Made by a program: the position numbers and the translations under genes. The notes under the pieces are model-generated. The model saw nothing but the letters and a program-made list of their open reading frames with translations. It did no database searches and was not told where the DNA came from. From Candidatus Nitrotoga sp. CP45 (GTDB taxonomy: Bacteria > Pseudomonadota > Gammaproteobacteria > Burkholderiales > Gallionellaceae): a stretch of DNA of 55,398 nt. The stretch is from contig CAMCFJ010000018.1 of the NCBI GenBank assembly GCA_945874105.1, positions 1-55,398 on the forward strand. Reading direction: 5' to 3'. Positions 28,175-37,445 of this stretch are shown here, piece by piece; positions within the stretch are counted from its first letter, which is position 1; the number at the start of each line of letters is the position of its first letter.

Positions 28175-29186
28175 AGATGAATTGCAGGCAACTATCACCG
28201 ATATGGTAGTGCCGGGCAAAGGCATCCTTGCCGCCGACGAAAGCACTCCTACCATAGCAAAACGTTTTGCAGCTATAGGGGCCACGTCTACAGTCGAGTT
28301 GCAGCGCGCCTATCGCTCACTTCTGTTTACTACGCCAGGCATTGAGAAATTTATTAGCGGAGTAATCCTGTTTGAGGACACGCTTGGACAAATTGCAGAT
28401 GACGGCATTGCGCTACCCGAGGTCTTGGTTAGAAAAGGTATTGTGCCTGGCGTCAAGGTGGACAAAGGCAAAATTCCCTTGGCGAACGCATTCGGCGATG
28501 AGATCACTCAGGGACTCGACGGCCTGGCCGAGCGCCTCCGCATTTATAAAATACAAGGGGCACGTTTTGCCAAGTGGCGAGAGGTGTACTCGATCAGCGA
28601 ACAAAATCCAACGATACTCGGCATTGAAGCCAATGCGGAAATGCTGGCACGCTACGCGGCTGTCTGTCAGGCGGAAGGTTTCGTGCCTATCGTTGAGCCC
28701 GAGGTGCTGATTGATGGAAACCATACACTGGAGCGCTGTCTCGAAGTTTCCGAGGCGGTGTTACATGCCGTCTTTCAAGCGCTGCACCGCCACAGGGTGA
28801 TTATGGAATACACCGTACTCAAGCCGAGCATGGTGCTACCGGGTAAAGAAAATCCGGTCAAGGCAAGTCCGGAGCAAGTCGCTGCGGCTACGATTAAGGT
28901 ATTGCGCCGCACGGTACCTGCGGCAGTGCCCAGCATAAATTTCCTGTCTGGAGGTCAGTCACCCGAGGAAGCGACGGCCAACCTTAACGCTATTAATATC
29001 CTGTATCCCAATGCACCCTGGGCATTGTCATTCTCCTATGGGCGCGCTTTGCAGCAATCCGCTTTACAGGCTTGGGCGGGCAAGGCTGAAAATGGGTCTG
29101 CCGCCCAACAGGCGCTTTACCATCACGCCCAGCTAAATGGCCGGGCGAGCTGTGGTAAATATAATTCTGATTCACTAGGTATATAA
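28158..29186 (+). CDS. Class I fructose-bisphosphate aldolase
   Basis: A 342-residue class I (Schiff-base) aldolase that cleaves or forms fructose 1,6-bisphosphate. Motifs are VPGKGILAADESTPTIAKRF, FEDTLGQ, the acid/base motif VPIVEPEVLIDG, the Schiff-base lysine in YTVLKPSMVLPG, and FLSGGQSPEEATANL. The start is ATG 28158 (MNRSTEDELQATI), inside the 3' end of the DUF2934 gene; the frame extends to 28077 but that part is out of family. The C-terminus is of the eukaryote-like class, including a final GKYNSDS...-type tail that in that class contributes to the active site. Confidence 0.95.
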   Translation: MNRSTEDELQATITDMVVPGKGILAADESTPTIAKRFAAIGATSTVELQRAYRSLLFTTPGIEKFISGVILFEDTLGQIADDGIALPEVLVRKGIVPGVKVDKGKIPLANAFGDEITQGLDGLAERLRIYKIQGARFAKWREVYSISEQNPTILGIEANAEMLARYAAVCQAEGFVPIVEPEVLIDGNHTLERCLEVSEAVLHAVFQALHRHRVIMEYTVLKPSMVLPGKENPVKASPEQVAAATIKVLRRTVPAAVPSINFLSGGQSPEEATANLNAINILYPNAPWALSFSYGRALQQSALQAWAGKAENGSAAQQALYHHAQLNGRASCGKYNSDSLGI

Positions 29187-29351
29187 AGTTATTTGGTTTT
29201 GCGGACTATATTTGCAATCGCTTAAATGAATAATCCAGCAGGATTGGATGGCACGAAAAAATTCGTACTTACATTTGACCCCATCCATATTATTTCTCGT
29301 CAAGCTGCAACAATACTTTGGCGCATTTAAAACATGAAAATGACAGTGTCT

Positions 29352-29981
29352 TTAATGAGGTGGTAGGGCAGGCGAACTGCCCGGGGGCGGCGGCAACATG
29401 TAAGAGTCCGGCGGTGGGGGTGGCGGGACGCCGCCAGGAGGCGGCGGCGGAGGCATGGAAGCACCGGCAGAAGGCGATGATGGAGAGCTACTTGGAGTAG
29501 GTGAAGATATGTAATTAGTATTCCGGACAGGTTGCCGCGAATAATCCAAACGGCCTGATACCGGGACACGATGGCCTTTCGCATACATGCATTGCTGATA
29601 GGCGAAGTCATAACGCTGCTGAAGGTTGCGTCCTGAATATTCAGCAGTGCTGGCTCCCATCATGGAACCAATGAGCAATCCAGCGCCAGCACCCGCGCCA
29701 GCACCATTGTGACCGCCTAACAATGCGCCTGCAGTGGCGCCAACAACCGTTCCAACCACTGCGCTTTTCACACCACTATCGGCCGCTGCTTCATTCGCCG
29801 AGCGGCCACCGATCTGAGCGTTGGAATATTGCCTGCAATCAGCCTCGTCAAATCGGAACTGGTCAAAGCTTTTTCCTGTACCTGGCAGCACGAGCATACC
29901 CGGGCCAGTCGGTACCGAGGTGCATGCGCTCAGCGCTAGAACAGCCGTTAGTATTGATAATGACCGCAATTTATTGATCAT
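29352..29981 (-). CDS. Lipoprotein with glycine-zipper segment and proline-rich tail
   Basis: A 209-residue protein with a lipoprotein signal (SILTAVLALSAC, lipobox LSAC), so it is anchored to a membrane by lipid. Residues about 70-115 form a glycine-zipper (VVGTVVGATAGALLGGHNGAGAGAGAG...), as in the YMGG/SlyB/RcpB group. The C-terminal 45 residues are Ser/Pro-rich with two runs of six prolines. The proline tail could span peptidoglycan or bind a partner; that is inference. Its start overlaps the stop of the upstream glycine-rich gene by ATGA, so the two are one unit. Confidence 0.8.
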   Translation of the reverse strand: MINKLRSLSILTAVLALSACTSVPTGPGMLVLPGTGKSFDQFRFDEADCRQYSNAQIGGRSANEAAADSGVKSAVVGTVVGATAGALLGGHNGAGAGAGAGLLIGSMMGASTAEYSGRNLQQRYDFAYQQCMYAKGHRVPVSGRLDYSRQPVRNTNYISSPTPSSSPSSPSAGASMPPPPPPGGVPPPPPPDSYMLPPPPGSSPALPPH

Positions 29982-30550
29982 GGCGCAGATACATTATTTA
30001 AAGCAGGTTGGCCATCTGAGCCGGGCGCAGGTTGTGGTGCGACTCGCAGCCATCCTCCTGGACATTGATTGACATAGGGATAGTAGGCCTTGGCATCAAC
30101 GCAGTAATACCACCAGGATTCCTGAACATCTTGTGATGAATTTATCGGTGCTACTTGTGGGCTTATCTGTGGGTTTTCACCGCGCTCGGTATAAACCACC
30201 GGAGCGGACTGCACAGGTGGGTAATAAGCAGGCACAGGCGGATAATAATTGGATGCCCCATAGTATGGGGTCCCATAGTACGGCGCCCCATAGTATGAGT
30301 ACGGATAATATCCATAATTAAAACCAATCGGCGCGCCGAGATAGATACCCACGCGCGATCCTCCGCGCCATCCGCCCCCCCCGTGCCATCCGCCACCTCC
30401 ATGCCACCCGCCGCCTCCACCACCACGCACACCACCGCCTCCACCACGCACACCACCGCCACCATGCGCCAATGCCGCCCCGCTTGTTGACACTCCCACC
30501 AACAAGGCTGTGATCAAGGTTAAAGACAGACCCATTTTCGATATATTCAT
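29978..30550 (-). CDS. Glycine/tyrosine/proline-rich exported protein
   Basis: A 190-residue protein with a signal peptide (MNISKMGLSLTLITALLVGV...AALAHG), then a Gly/His/Trp-rich stretch (GGGGVRGGGG, GGGWHGGGGWHGG), a Tyr/Pro-rich stretch (YYPYSYYGAPYYGTPYYG) and a C-terminal block WWYYCVDAKAYYPYVNQCPGGW with two cysteines. The C-terminal block occurs in many small proteobacterial exported proteins. The start is ATG 30550 with AGGGG upstream; the frame extends to 30586. The low-complexity DNA is repetitive and prone to slippage. The function is unknown, and the overlap with the lipoprotein gene suggests joint envelope work. Confidence 0.8.
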   Translation of the reverse strand: MNISKMGLSLTLITALLVGVSTSGAALAHGGGGVRGGGGGVRGGGGGGWHGGGGWHGGGGWRGGSRVGIYLGAPIGFNYGYYPYSYYGAPYYGTPYYGASNYYPPVPAYYPPVQSAPVVYTERGENPQISPQVAPINSSQDVQESWWYYCVDAKAYYPYVNQCPGGWLRVAPQPAPGSDGQPALNNVSAP

Positions 30551-31074
30551 TATGTCTATACCCCTATCGTTCAGTACGCGTAACAATCTGATTTGCAGAA
30601 TTGCTATCTCATACGTTTAAGAAGCGATTCCACTCTGGTTTCCATAAAGCACATTCGACCAACAACTGGAGACAACGGTCATTATTATTACCAAGCCACT
30701 TCAGTAATAACTCTAAATATTTTTGAATGTATTAGTAAAAACGCATGTCTTCAATGACCGTTGACAGGTGCGTAGCTTTAATATGCAAACCATTCTCAAA
30801 GCTGAACCTATTATTCAGGCGGCGGATTCAAGTTTGAAGTGCAACAGTCTGCCAGTATCACGACCTGTTAATTGCGAAACATACGTTGCATGGTGTGATG
30901 CTCAGTTACGCCATCTCTCTCCCGCGAGCGGGAGAGAGGGTTAGGGAGAGGGCAATTACCGCAACTCAAGTGCCATGCTGTGGGTAAATCCAAAACAATA
31001 TGTTTCGTTATTTACGATTTGCGAGACTAGTGCATATCAGAACGACTCTTGAATAAGTGCGAATACAAAAATAA
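30551..31074. other. Intergenic region with palindromic repeat and inverted repeat
   Basis: A 524-bp gap with no convincing coding frame. It contains an 11-bp perfect inverted repeat (CAACGGTCATT at 30673-30683 and its complement at 30753-30763) and the palindromic extragenic repeat at 30915-30938. The promoter of the leftward glycine-rich gene should lie near 30580-30650, but no clean -35/-10 pair was identified. Confidence 0.6.
30915..30953. repeat. Palindromic extragenic repeat (CTCTCTCCCG hairpin)
   Basis: CTCTCTCCCG (30915-30924), a CGAG loop and CGGGAGAGAG (30929-30938) form a perfect 10-bp stem, followed by GGTTAGGGAGAGGG. This matches a well-known class of interspersed extragenic palindromes in proteobacteria. 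No transposase accompanies it. It could terminate or stabilise transcripts, but no U-tract follows. Confidence 0.75.
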
Positions 31075-31776
31075 TCAGCGGCTTATTGTGCTGTTTAATG
31101 ACTTTTCCAATTCTGCAGCAGGTCTGTATCCAGAAATTAGAATGCCATCAGCAAAGATCAACGCTGGGGTGCCATTTATGTTTAGTTTTTGGCTTAGTTC
31201 CATTAATTTCGCGGTGGGGGCATCGCATGTTCCTACAGATGGCTGTACGTTGTTCAGCATCAAATTGTCCCACGCTTTGATTTGATCCTTGCTGCACCAA
31301 ACTCCCTGTACTTTTTTGTCGGAACCTTGGAATATAGAGAGCATGAATACATAAAGTGTGACGTTGTCCACATTTTTCAACTCGTTTTCCAGCTTTTTGC
31401 AGAAGCCACAATTCGGATCGCTAAAATAGGCCATCTTTCGCTGACCGTTACCTTTAACTTTTTTTACAGCAAGATCGAAGGGCAGGCTGTTGAAGTCGAT
31501 AGCGAATAATTTGCGTGAGCGCTCTTCCGTCAGGTTGCGCATGGTCTTCAGATCGATGATGCTGCCGCTGAAGAGATACTGTGCTTTCTCATCGGTATAA
31601 AACAGCTGGCCTTGCGCCACTACTTCATACAGGCCAAGAATATTGGCTTTGTTGGTTTTTTCAATCTGACCAAGCTGCGGATAATTTTTTTGCAGCAGGT
31701 CTTTGAGCTTGGCTGCATCGGCATGAGCATATGAAAAAGAAAGTGAGGTAAGCAGTACCAGAAACAATTTAATCAT
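31075..31776 (-). CDS. dsbC: Thiol:disulfide interchange protein DsbC
   Basis: A 233-residue periplasmic disulfide isomerase with a signal peptide (MIKLFLVLLTSLSFSYAHA), an N-terminal dimerisation domain (about 20-85) and a thioredoxin-like domain with the active site FSDPNCGFCKKLE (CGFC instead of the E. coli CGYC) and the cis-Pro in INGTPALIFADG. A second cysteine pair (WCSKD...GTCD) corresponds to the structural disulfide of DsbC. AGGA lies before the ATG. It follows the ubiH-type gene by 20 bp and is probably co-transcribed with it. It supports cytochrome and other exported disulfide proteins. Confidence 0.95.
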   Translation of the reverse strand: MIKLFLVLLTSLSFSYAHADAAKLKDLLQKNYPQLGQIEKTNKANILGLYEVVAQGQLFYTDEKAQYLFSGSIIDLKTMRNLTEERSRKLFAIDFNSLPFDLAVKKVKGNGQRKMAYFSDPNCGFCKKLENELKNVDNVTLYVFMLSIFQGSDKKVQGVWCSKDQIKAWDNLMLNNVQPSVGTCDAPTAKLMELSQKLNINGTPALIFADGILISGYRPAAELEKSLNSTISR

Positions 31777-31796
31777 GATGAATTCCTGAATTTAAG

Positions 31797-32954
31797 TTAA
31801 TTGAGCGCTTGGCGTGCCAGCATTTTTTTCAGCGGTGCAAACCGGTTGGTAGCCGCAAGGCCGAGGTTGCGCGCGGCACGCAGCAGCGGATTGCTGTTAT
31901 TGAAAAGCTTCTTCAGCACATCAGTGGTGAGCAGCATGGAGAGGACATCTTCCTTGCGCGCACGTTCATAACGACGCAACAGATGTATGTTACCGCAATC
32001 TTGTTGTGCGTCACGTTGCAGCAACACTTGTGCCAGCTGGCGTGCATCGCGGAAGCCCAGGTTGACGCCCTGCCCGGCAAGAGGATGGATGTTGTGCGCG
32101 GCATCACCCACCAGCGCCAGACGTGGTTTGATGATGTGTGGCAGGTTCAACGAACGCAACGGGAACGCGGCGGGAGGGGTGACCAGTTGCAGTGCGCCCA
32201 AGGTGTGGTGCGAGGCGGCAGCAACTTGTGCACACAGCTCTTCATGCGAAAGTTTCAGCAAGATCGCCGATTTCTCCGGGCTTACCGACCACACCATAGA
32301 AACCATCTGCTGTGGCAATGGCAGCAAGGCGAGAATGCCATCCGGCTGAAACCATTGAAAAGCCGTGGCGCGGTGTGATTTTTCGACGGTGAAGTTCGCT
32401 ACTACGCCATGCTGATTATAAAGTGTGGGCGGTGCAACGATATCGGCCTGTTGTCGCACCCAGGAATTTCCCCCATCCGCACCGACCACCAATTTTGCCT
32501 TGAGTGTCCGCCCGTCTTCTAGTTGCAGGTGCGCGGCCTCATCTTGCCAGACCAGGCTGGCACAGCGTGCCGGGTGAAACAGGGTCAAATTGTCCTGCTC
32601 GTGTAGTCCTTGCCACAGCACTTGCTGCAGCTGACGATTTTCCAGGATGAACGCCAATTCCGGCTCGCCCAGTTGATAAGCACTGAAATCAAGTTCCATG
32701 CCCTCATCGCCAAAAACGCGCATGGTTTCGACCGGCTGTACGCGGTTCATATCCAGTTGTTGCCAGGCATCGCATTGCTTAAGGAAGGCAGCCCCGCCGG
32801 GACTGATAGCATAGATGCGGTTGTCCCAGCCTTCATTAGAGAGGGCGGTGGGTTGGGTTTCCACCAGGGCCATGTTCAATCCGCTGGACTTGAGCGCTGC
32901 GGCCAGACTGGCACCAACCAGACCGCCGCCTATAATCAGGACGTCGAATGTCAT
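31797..32954 (-). CDS. UbiH/UbiF/VisC family FAD-dependent ubiquinone-biosynthesis hydroxylase
   Basis: A 385-residue flavoprotein monooxygenase. The FAD motifs are the N-terminal dinucleotide fold VLIIGGGLVGASLAAAL, the DG motif VGADGGNSWVRQQA and the GD motif LVGDAAHNIHPLAGQGVNLGFRDA. The family hydroxylates the aromatic ring of the ubiquinone precursor; which position (C4, C5 or C6) cannot be told from sequence by eye, so no symbol is given. It is the first gene of the leftward pair with dsbC, 87 bp from the divergent dusB. Confidence 0.9.
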   Translation of the reverse strand: MTFDVLIIGGGLVGASLAAALKSSGLNMALVETQPTALSNEGWDNRIYAISPGGAAFLKQCDAWQQLDMNRVQPVETMRVFGDEGMELDFSAYQLGEPELAFILENRQLQQVLWQGLHEQDNLTLFHPARCASLVWQDEAAHLQLEDGRTLKAKLVVGADGGNSWVRQQADIVAPPTLYNQHGVVANFTVEKSHRATAFQWFQPDGILALLPLPQQMVSMVWSVSPEKSAILLKLSHEELCAQVAAASHHTLGALQLVTPPAAFPLRSLNLPHIIKPRLALVGDAAHNIHPLAGQGVNLGFRDARQLAQVLLQRDAQQDCGNIHLLRRYERARKEDVLSMLLTTDVLKKLFNNSNPLLRAARNLGLAATNRFAPLKKMLARQALN

Positions 32955-33041
32955 TGCTAAAATATTTTTTCACTTCTGGACCGGCGATGATAGCACGGGG
33001 CGTTTGATTAACTTATAATCCGGCTCCTTCCGGAAAACGTC

Positions 33042-34049
33042 ATGCGCATCGGCCCCTATCTTCTCAAGAATAATCTGATTGTTGCCCCCATGGCGGGGGT
33101 GACCGATCGGCCATTTCGCATGTTATGCAAAAGCATGGGCGCAGGCATGGCCGTGAGCGAGATGGTGTCTTCCAATTCCCTGCTCTATGGATCCGAGAAG
33201 ACCAAGCGGCGCGCCAATCACGAGGGCGAAGTCGATCCCATCTCGGTGCAGATTGTCGGTGCCGACCCAAAAATGCTGGCGCGGGCCGCTCAATATAATG
33301 TGGATGAGGGCGCACAAATCATCGACATAAACATGGGTTGTCCGGCGAAGAAAATTTGCAACGTGATGGCCGGATCTGCGCTGCTGCAGGATGAAGCGCT
33401 GGTAGCGCGAATATTGGAGGCAGTGGTCGGCGCGGTGGCCGTGCCGGTAACGCTTAAAATTCGTACCGGTTGGGATAAGCAAAACCGTAATGCAATTCGT
33501 ATCGCCCAAATCGCCGAGGCGAGCGGTATTCAAGCGCTCGCCATTCACGGGCGGACTCGTGCTTGCGCTTACACCGGCGATGCGGAATACGACACCATCA
33601 CCGCAGTGAAGGCCAACGTCAATATCCCGGTTATCGCTAACGGCGATATCACCACCCCGGAAAAAGCCCGCTATGTTTTACAGCAGACCGGCGCGGATGC
33701 CGTGATGATTGGGCGCGCCGCACAAGGGCGTCCGTGGCTGTTTCGCGAGATCGAACATTTCATCAAGACCGGCACACATCTACCCGCTCCGCAAGTGGAC
33801 GAAGTGCATCGCGTGCTGCTTAAGCATGTATATGAGCTTTACTCGTTCTACGGTGAACAGACCGGTTTGCGCGTAGCGCGCAAACATATCTCCTGGTATA
33901 CAAAGGGGCTGATTGGTTCTGCGCACTTTCGCCATCATATGAATCAACTGGAAAGCAGTGCGGAACAATTGATGGCGGTAAGTGATTTTTTTGATGGGCA
34001 ATTTCAGGGCGGTGAGCGCCTACAATACGCTGAGGGGCTGGCTGCATGA
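33042..34049 (+). CDS. dusB: tRNA-dihydrouridine synthase B
   Basis: DusB reduces uridines in the D-loop of tRNA using FMN. The 335-residue protein has IVAPMAGVTDRPFR, the catalytic cysteine in DINMGCPAKKICN, TLKIRTGWD, ALAIHGRTRACAYTGDAEYD, IPVIANGDITTPEKA and DAVMIGRAAQGRPWLF. It precedes fis with an ATGA overlap, the same order as the E. coli dusB-fis operon. It starts the co-directional run dusB-fis-purH-purD-hemF. Confidence 0.96.
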   Translation: MRIGPYLLKNNLIVAPMAGVTDRPFRMLCKSMGAGMAVSEMVSSNSLLYGSEKTKRRANHEGEVDPISVQIVGADPKMLARAAQYNVDEGAQIIDINMGCPAKKICNVMAGSALLQDEALVARILEAVVGAVAVPVTLKIRTGWDKQNRNAIRIAQIAEASGIQALAIHGRTRACAYTGDAEYDTITAVKANVNIPVIANGDITTPEKARYVLQQTGADAVMIGRAAQGRPWLFREIEHFIKTGTHLPAPQVDEVHRVLLKHVYELYSFYGEQTGLRVARKHISWYTKGLIGSAHFRHHMNQLESSAEQLMAVSDFFDGQFQGGERLQYAEGLAA

Positions 34050-34396
34050 AAAAAGAAGATGATTGCATGTTGGGAGAGAACGACGTTGCGAAATATGTGC
34101 GCAAGGCAGTGGACGATTACTTCAAGGATCTCGATGGCGAAAATCCTTCATGTGCGGTGTATGACATGGTGATGAATTGCGTTGAGAAGCCATTAATCGA
34201 AGCTGTTCTACAACATGCGGGCGGCAACCAGACTCGAGCAGCTGAATTATTAGGGCTCAACCGCAATACATTGCGCAAGAAAATTCAGCAACACAGTGCT
34301 CCGAGCGAAACTTCGAACTTGCGGACAAATACCCGGCCCAAACGAAAGGCTGTTCAAAAGGCTCAACTGATTAAAACGAACAAAAAGAAAAATTAA
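34046..34396 (+). CDS. fis: Fis-family DNA-binding protein with basic C-terminal extension
   Basis: A 116-residue protein. Residues about 15-80 are the Fis fold: a core ([19 protein letters not shown]...[24 protein letters not shown]) and the helix-turn-helix [21 protein letters not shown]. Fis bends DNA and activates rRNA promoters. Family members end soon after this helix; here about 34 extra residues follow, rich in Lys/Arg/Thr/Gln ([20 protein letters not shown]). The ATG overlaps the dusB stop (ATGA); an internal ATG ([10 protein letters not shown]) is 21 bp later and may be the real start. purH starts 2 bp after the stop. Confidence 0.9.
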   Translation: MKKEDDCMLGENDVAKYVRKAVDDYFKDLDGENPSCAVYDMVMNCVEKPLIEAVLQHAGGNQTRAAELLGLNRNTLRKKIQQHSAPSETSNLRTNTRPKRKAVQKAQLIKTNKKKN

Positions 34397-34398
34397 CT

Positions 34399-35964
34399 AT
34401 GGCAGCAATCAAACAAGCCCTCATTAGTGTGTCGGACAAGACCGGTGTGCTGGAGTTCGCCAAGGGTTTGCAACAACTTGGCGTTACCATCCTGTCCACT
34501 GGCGGCACGGCTAAAATGCTTGCTGATAACGGCATTCCGGTCACGGAAGTGGCCGATTACACTGGCTTCCCCGAGATGCTGGATGGACGCGTGAAGACAC
34601 TGCAACCGAAAGTCCATGCTGGAATTCTGGCGCGCCGGGATCTGCCGGAACATGTTGCCACGCTGGAGAAGTACAGCATTCCGACCATTGATCTGGTGGT
34701 GGTGAATTTATATCCGTTCGGCGCGACCATTGCCAAACCCGATTGCACGCTGGCAGATGCCATCGAGAACATCGACATTGGCGGGCCTACCATGGTGCGC
34801 GCCGCAGCGAAGAATCACGAACATGTGGCTATCGTCACCGACGCAAAAGACTACAGCACCATTCTGGCCGAAATGCAGGCCAATGGCGGCGTGGTTTCCA
34901 GCGCCACGCGTTTCGATCTGGCGAAAAAAGCTTTCTCGCACACTGCCGCGTATGACAGCGCGATCAGCAATTACCTGACTACAATTCATTCCGACGGCAC
35001 ACGCAGCGAGTACCCGACACAAATCAACTTCAATTTTGCCAAAGTGCAGGATATGCGCTACGGCGAAAATCCGCATCAAAATGCAGCCTTCTACCGTGAC
35101 CTGGATGTGGTGCCCGGCGGCATTGCCGATTACACCCAGCTGCAGGGCAAAGAACTGTCCTATAACAACATTGGCGATGCCGATGCGGCGTGGGAATGCG
35201 TCAAGACATTTGAGCAACCTGCCTGTGTCATCGTCAAGCATGCCAATCCGTGCGGCGTGGCGATTGCCGATGCTCCGCTCAATGCCTACAAGTTTGCTTA
35301 TGCAACGGACCCGACCTCCGCATTCGGCGGCATCATCGCTTTTAACCGCGAGCTGGATGCAGATACCGCAACCACTATTACAGCCAATCAATTTGTTGAA
35401 GTGATTATTGCGCCATCAGTGACTGAAGCGGCACGACAGGTCGTGGCAGCAAAACAAAATGTGCGTCTGCTCACCGTGCCACTGTCCAAGTCGCACAACC
35501 AATATGATTTTAAGCGCGTGAATGGCGGCTTGCTGGTGCAATCACCTGATACTTTGGACGTACAAGCCGGGCAACTGCGCGTGGTCACCAAAGCACAGCC
35601 GAGCGCTGAACAATTACAGGATTTGCTGTTCGCTTGGCGCGTGGCGAAGTATGTGAAATCAAATGCCATCGTGTTCTGCAAAGATGGACATACGCTAGGC
35701 GTTGGCGCCGGGCAAATGAGCCGGGTAGATAGCACTCGTATCGCCACAATCAAAGCACAAAATGCGACTTGCAGCCTGGTTGATTCAGTCGTCGCGTCAG
35801 ACGCCTTCTTCCCGTTCCGTGACGGCGTAGACGTACTGGCCGAAGCGGGCGCGAAAGCAGTGATCCAGCCCGGTGGCAGCATGCGCGATGAGGAAGTTAT
35901 TGCGGCAGCGGATGAACATGGGCTGGTGATGGTGTTTACGGGTTATCGACATTTCAGACATTAA
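34399..35964 (+). CDS. purH: Bifunctional AICAR formyltransferase / IMP cyclohydrolase
   Basis: PurH catalyses the last two steps to IMP. The 521-residue protein has the N-terminal MGS-like cyclohydrolase domain ([75 protein letters not shown]) and the C-terminal formyltransferase domain ([25 protein letters not shown] with its catalytic Lys-His, [41 protein letters not shown]). The ATG is 2 bp after fis. It is followed by purD after 87 bp. Confidence 0.98.
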   Translation: MAAIKQALISVSDKTGVLEFAKGLQQLGVTILSTGGTAKMLADNGIPVTEVADYTGFPEMLDGRVKTLQPKVHAGILARRDLPEHVATLEKYSIPTIDLVVVNLYPFGATIAKPDCTLADAIENIDIGGPTMVRAAAKNHEHVAIVTDAKDYSTILAEMQANGGVVSSATRFDLAKKAFSHTAAYDSAISNYLTTIHSDGTRSEYPTQINFNFAKVQDMRYGENPHQNAAFYRDLDVVPGGIADYTQLQGKELSYNNIGDADAAWECVKTFEQPACVIVKHANPCGVAIADAPLNAYKFAYATDPTSAFGGIIAFNRELDADTATTITANQFVEVIIAPSVTEAARQVVAAKQNVRLLTVPLSKSHNQYDFKRVNGGLLVQSPDTLDVQAGQLRVVTKAQPSAEQLQDLLFAWRVAKYVKSNAIVFCKDGHTLGVGAGQMSRVDSTRIATIKAQNATCSLVDSVVASDAFFPFRDGVDVLAEAGAKAVIQPGGSMRDEEVIAAADEHGLVMVFTGYRHFRH

Positions 35965-35969
35965 AAGAT

Positions 35970-36040
35970 TTAACCACAGAGACGCAAACCCGCCTTGCTT
36001 GCTCCAAGTTTTTTGTCTTTGTGACCACTGTGACAAATTT
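35970..36040. repeat. Possible interspersed ACCACAGAGACGCA-type repeat in the purH-purD gap
   Basis: The 87-bp gap contains AACCACAGAGACGCAAA on the left and TTTGTCTTTGTGACCACTGTG on the right, an imperfect inverted arrangement like the common CCACAGAG...CTCTGTGG extragenic repeat of proteobacteria. It would lie inside the purH-purD transcript. Recognised by eye only. Confidence 0.35.
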
Positions 36041-36051
36041 GGGGTTAGGTT

Positions 36052-37326
36052 ATGAAAATTCTTGTTGTTGGGAGCGGTGGTCGAGAACACGCACTGGCGT
36101 GGCGTCTGGCGCAAGCCGCCAAGGTGCAGAGGGTGTACGTCGCGCCAGGCAATGCCGGTACAGCGCTTGAAAACGGCGTGGAAAATATTGCCATCACTGC
36201 TATTCCAGATCTCATCGCATTCGCACAACGCGAGCAAATCCACCTTACTGTAGTCGGCCCGGAAGCATCGTTGGCGGCTGGCATAGTGGATGACTTTCGT
36301 GCCGCTGGACTGAAAATTTTCGGCCCCACCAAAGCGGCGACACAACTGGAAAGCTCCAAGGATTTCGCCAAAAATTTCATGGTGCGCCACCATATTCCCA
36401 CTGCGTTTTATCAGACCTTCAGCGAGATAGCGGATGCGTGCGCTTACGTGGAAAAACAGGGTGCGCCTATTGTGATCAAGGCGGATGGTTTGGCTGCCGG
36501 CAAGGGCGTGGTCGTAGCAATGACCGTGCAGGAAGCTCATGCAGCCATTACCATGATGTTGTCCGACAACAAATTGGGTGATGCCGGCGCGCGCGTGATA
36601 ATCGAGGAATTTCTGGTCGGCGAGGAAGCCAGTTTCATCGTCATGGTGGATGGCAAACATGTTCTGCCACTGGCGACTAGCCAGGATCATAAACGGCTAC
36701 TGGATGGCGATCATGGGCCCAACACCGGTGGTATGGGCGCATATTCCCCGGCACCGGTGGTGACACCTGAGCTTCATGCACGGGTGTTGCGCGAGGTGAT
36801 ACTTCCAGTAGTGCAAGGCATGGAAAAAGAAGGGATCACGTACACCGGTTTTCTATATGCCGGTCTGATGATAGACCCTCAAAATAATTACAAGGTGCTA
36901 GAATTTAATTGCCGCATGGGCGATCCGGAAACCCAGCCGATCATGCTGCGACTGAAGAGCGATTTGCTGGTGCTACTGGAGCATGCAGTCAACGGCACCT
37001 TGAATGAGGTGGAGGCGGAATGGGACAGACGCGCAGCACTCGGTGTGGTACTGGCCGCCGCCAACTATCCCGACACACCGCGAAAAGGCGATGCCATTTC
37101 CGGCCTGCCCAAAGCACAGGAAGATGCCCATGTTTTTCATGCCGGCACCAGCATGCAGGATGGCAAGATAGTTACCAGCGGAGGGCGCGTGTTGTGCGTT
37201 ACTACGTTGGGCGATAGCGTGAAAATTGCGCAGCGCCGCGCTTATCAGGTTGTCGAGAACATTCATTTCGAGGGCTGCCAAATGCGCCACGATATCGGTT
37301 ATCGCGCTACCCTGCCCAGGAAATAA
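36052..37326 (+). CDS. purD: Phosphoribosylamine-glycine ligase
   Basis: PurD ligates glycine to phosphoribosylamine with ATP, the second step of purine synthesis. The 424-residue ATP-grasp enzyme shows LVVGSGGREHALAWRL, VGPEASLAAGIVDDFRA, IVIKADGLAAGKGVVVA, the family signature around HGPNTGGMGAYSPAPVV, and EFNCRMGDPETQPIMLRL. Its placement after purH, in the same direction, matches the purHD order of many proteobacteria. hemF follows after 119 bp. Confidence 0.98.
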   Translation: MKILVVGSGGREHALAWRLAQAAKVQRVYVAPGNAGTALENGVENIAITAIPDLIAFAQREQIHLTVVGPEASLAAGIVDDFRAAGLKIFGPTKAATQLESSKDFAKNFMVRHHIPTAFYQTFSEIADACAYVEKQGAPIVIKADGLAAGKGVVVAMTVQEAHAAITMMLSDNKLGDAGARVIIEEFLVGEEASFIVMVDGKHVLPLATSQDHKRLLDGDHGPNTGGMGAYSPAPVVTPELHARVLREVILPVVQGMEKEGITYTGFLYAGLMIDPQNNYKVLEFNCRMGDPETQPIMLRLKSDLLVLLEHAVNGTLNEVEAEWDRRAALGVVLAAANYPDTPRKGDAISGLPKAQEDAHVFHAGTSMQDGKIVTSGGRVLCVTTLGDSVKIAQRRAYQVVENIHFEGCQMRHDIGYRATLPRK

Positions 37327-37445
37327 CGGCCGCTTCAAACCCATCATGCAACAGTGCGATGCAGCCTCTGTCAAGGCTCAAGGAATGCGTGCATGGATGA
37401 GTGATAATTCACCCGCAAATAATTACGAAACCAATCGGAGGAAGT

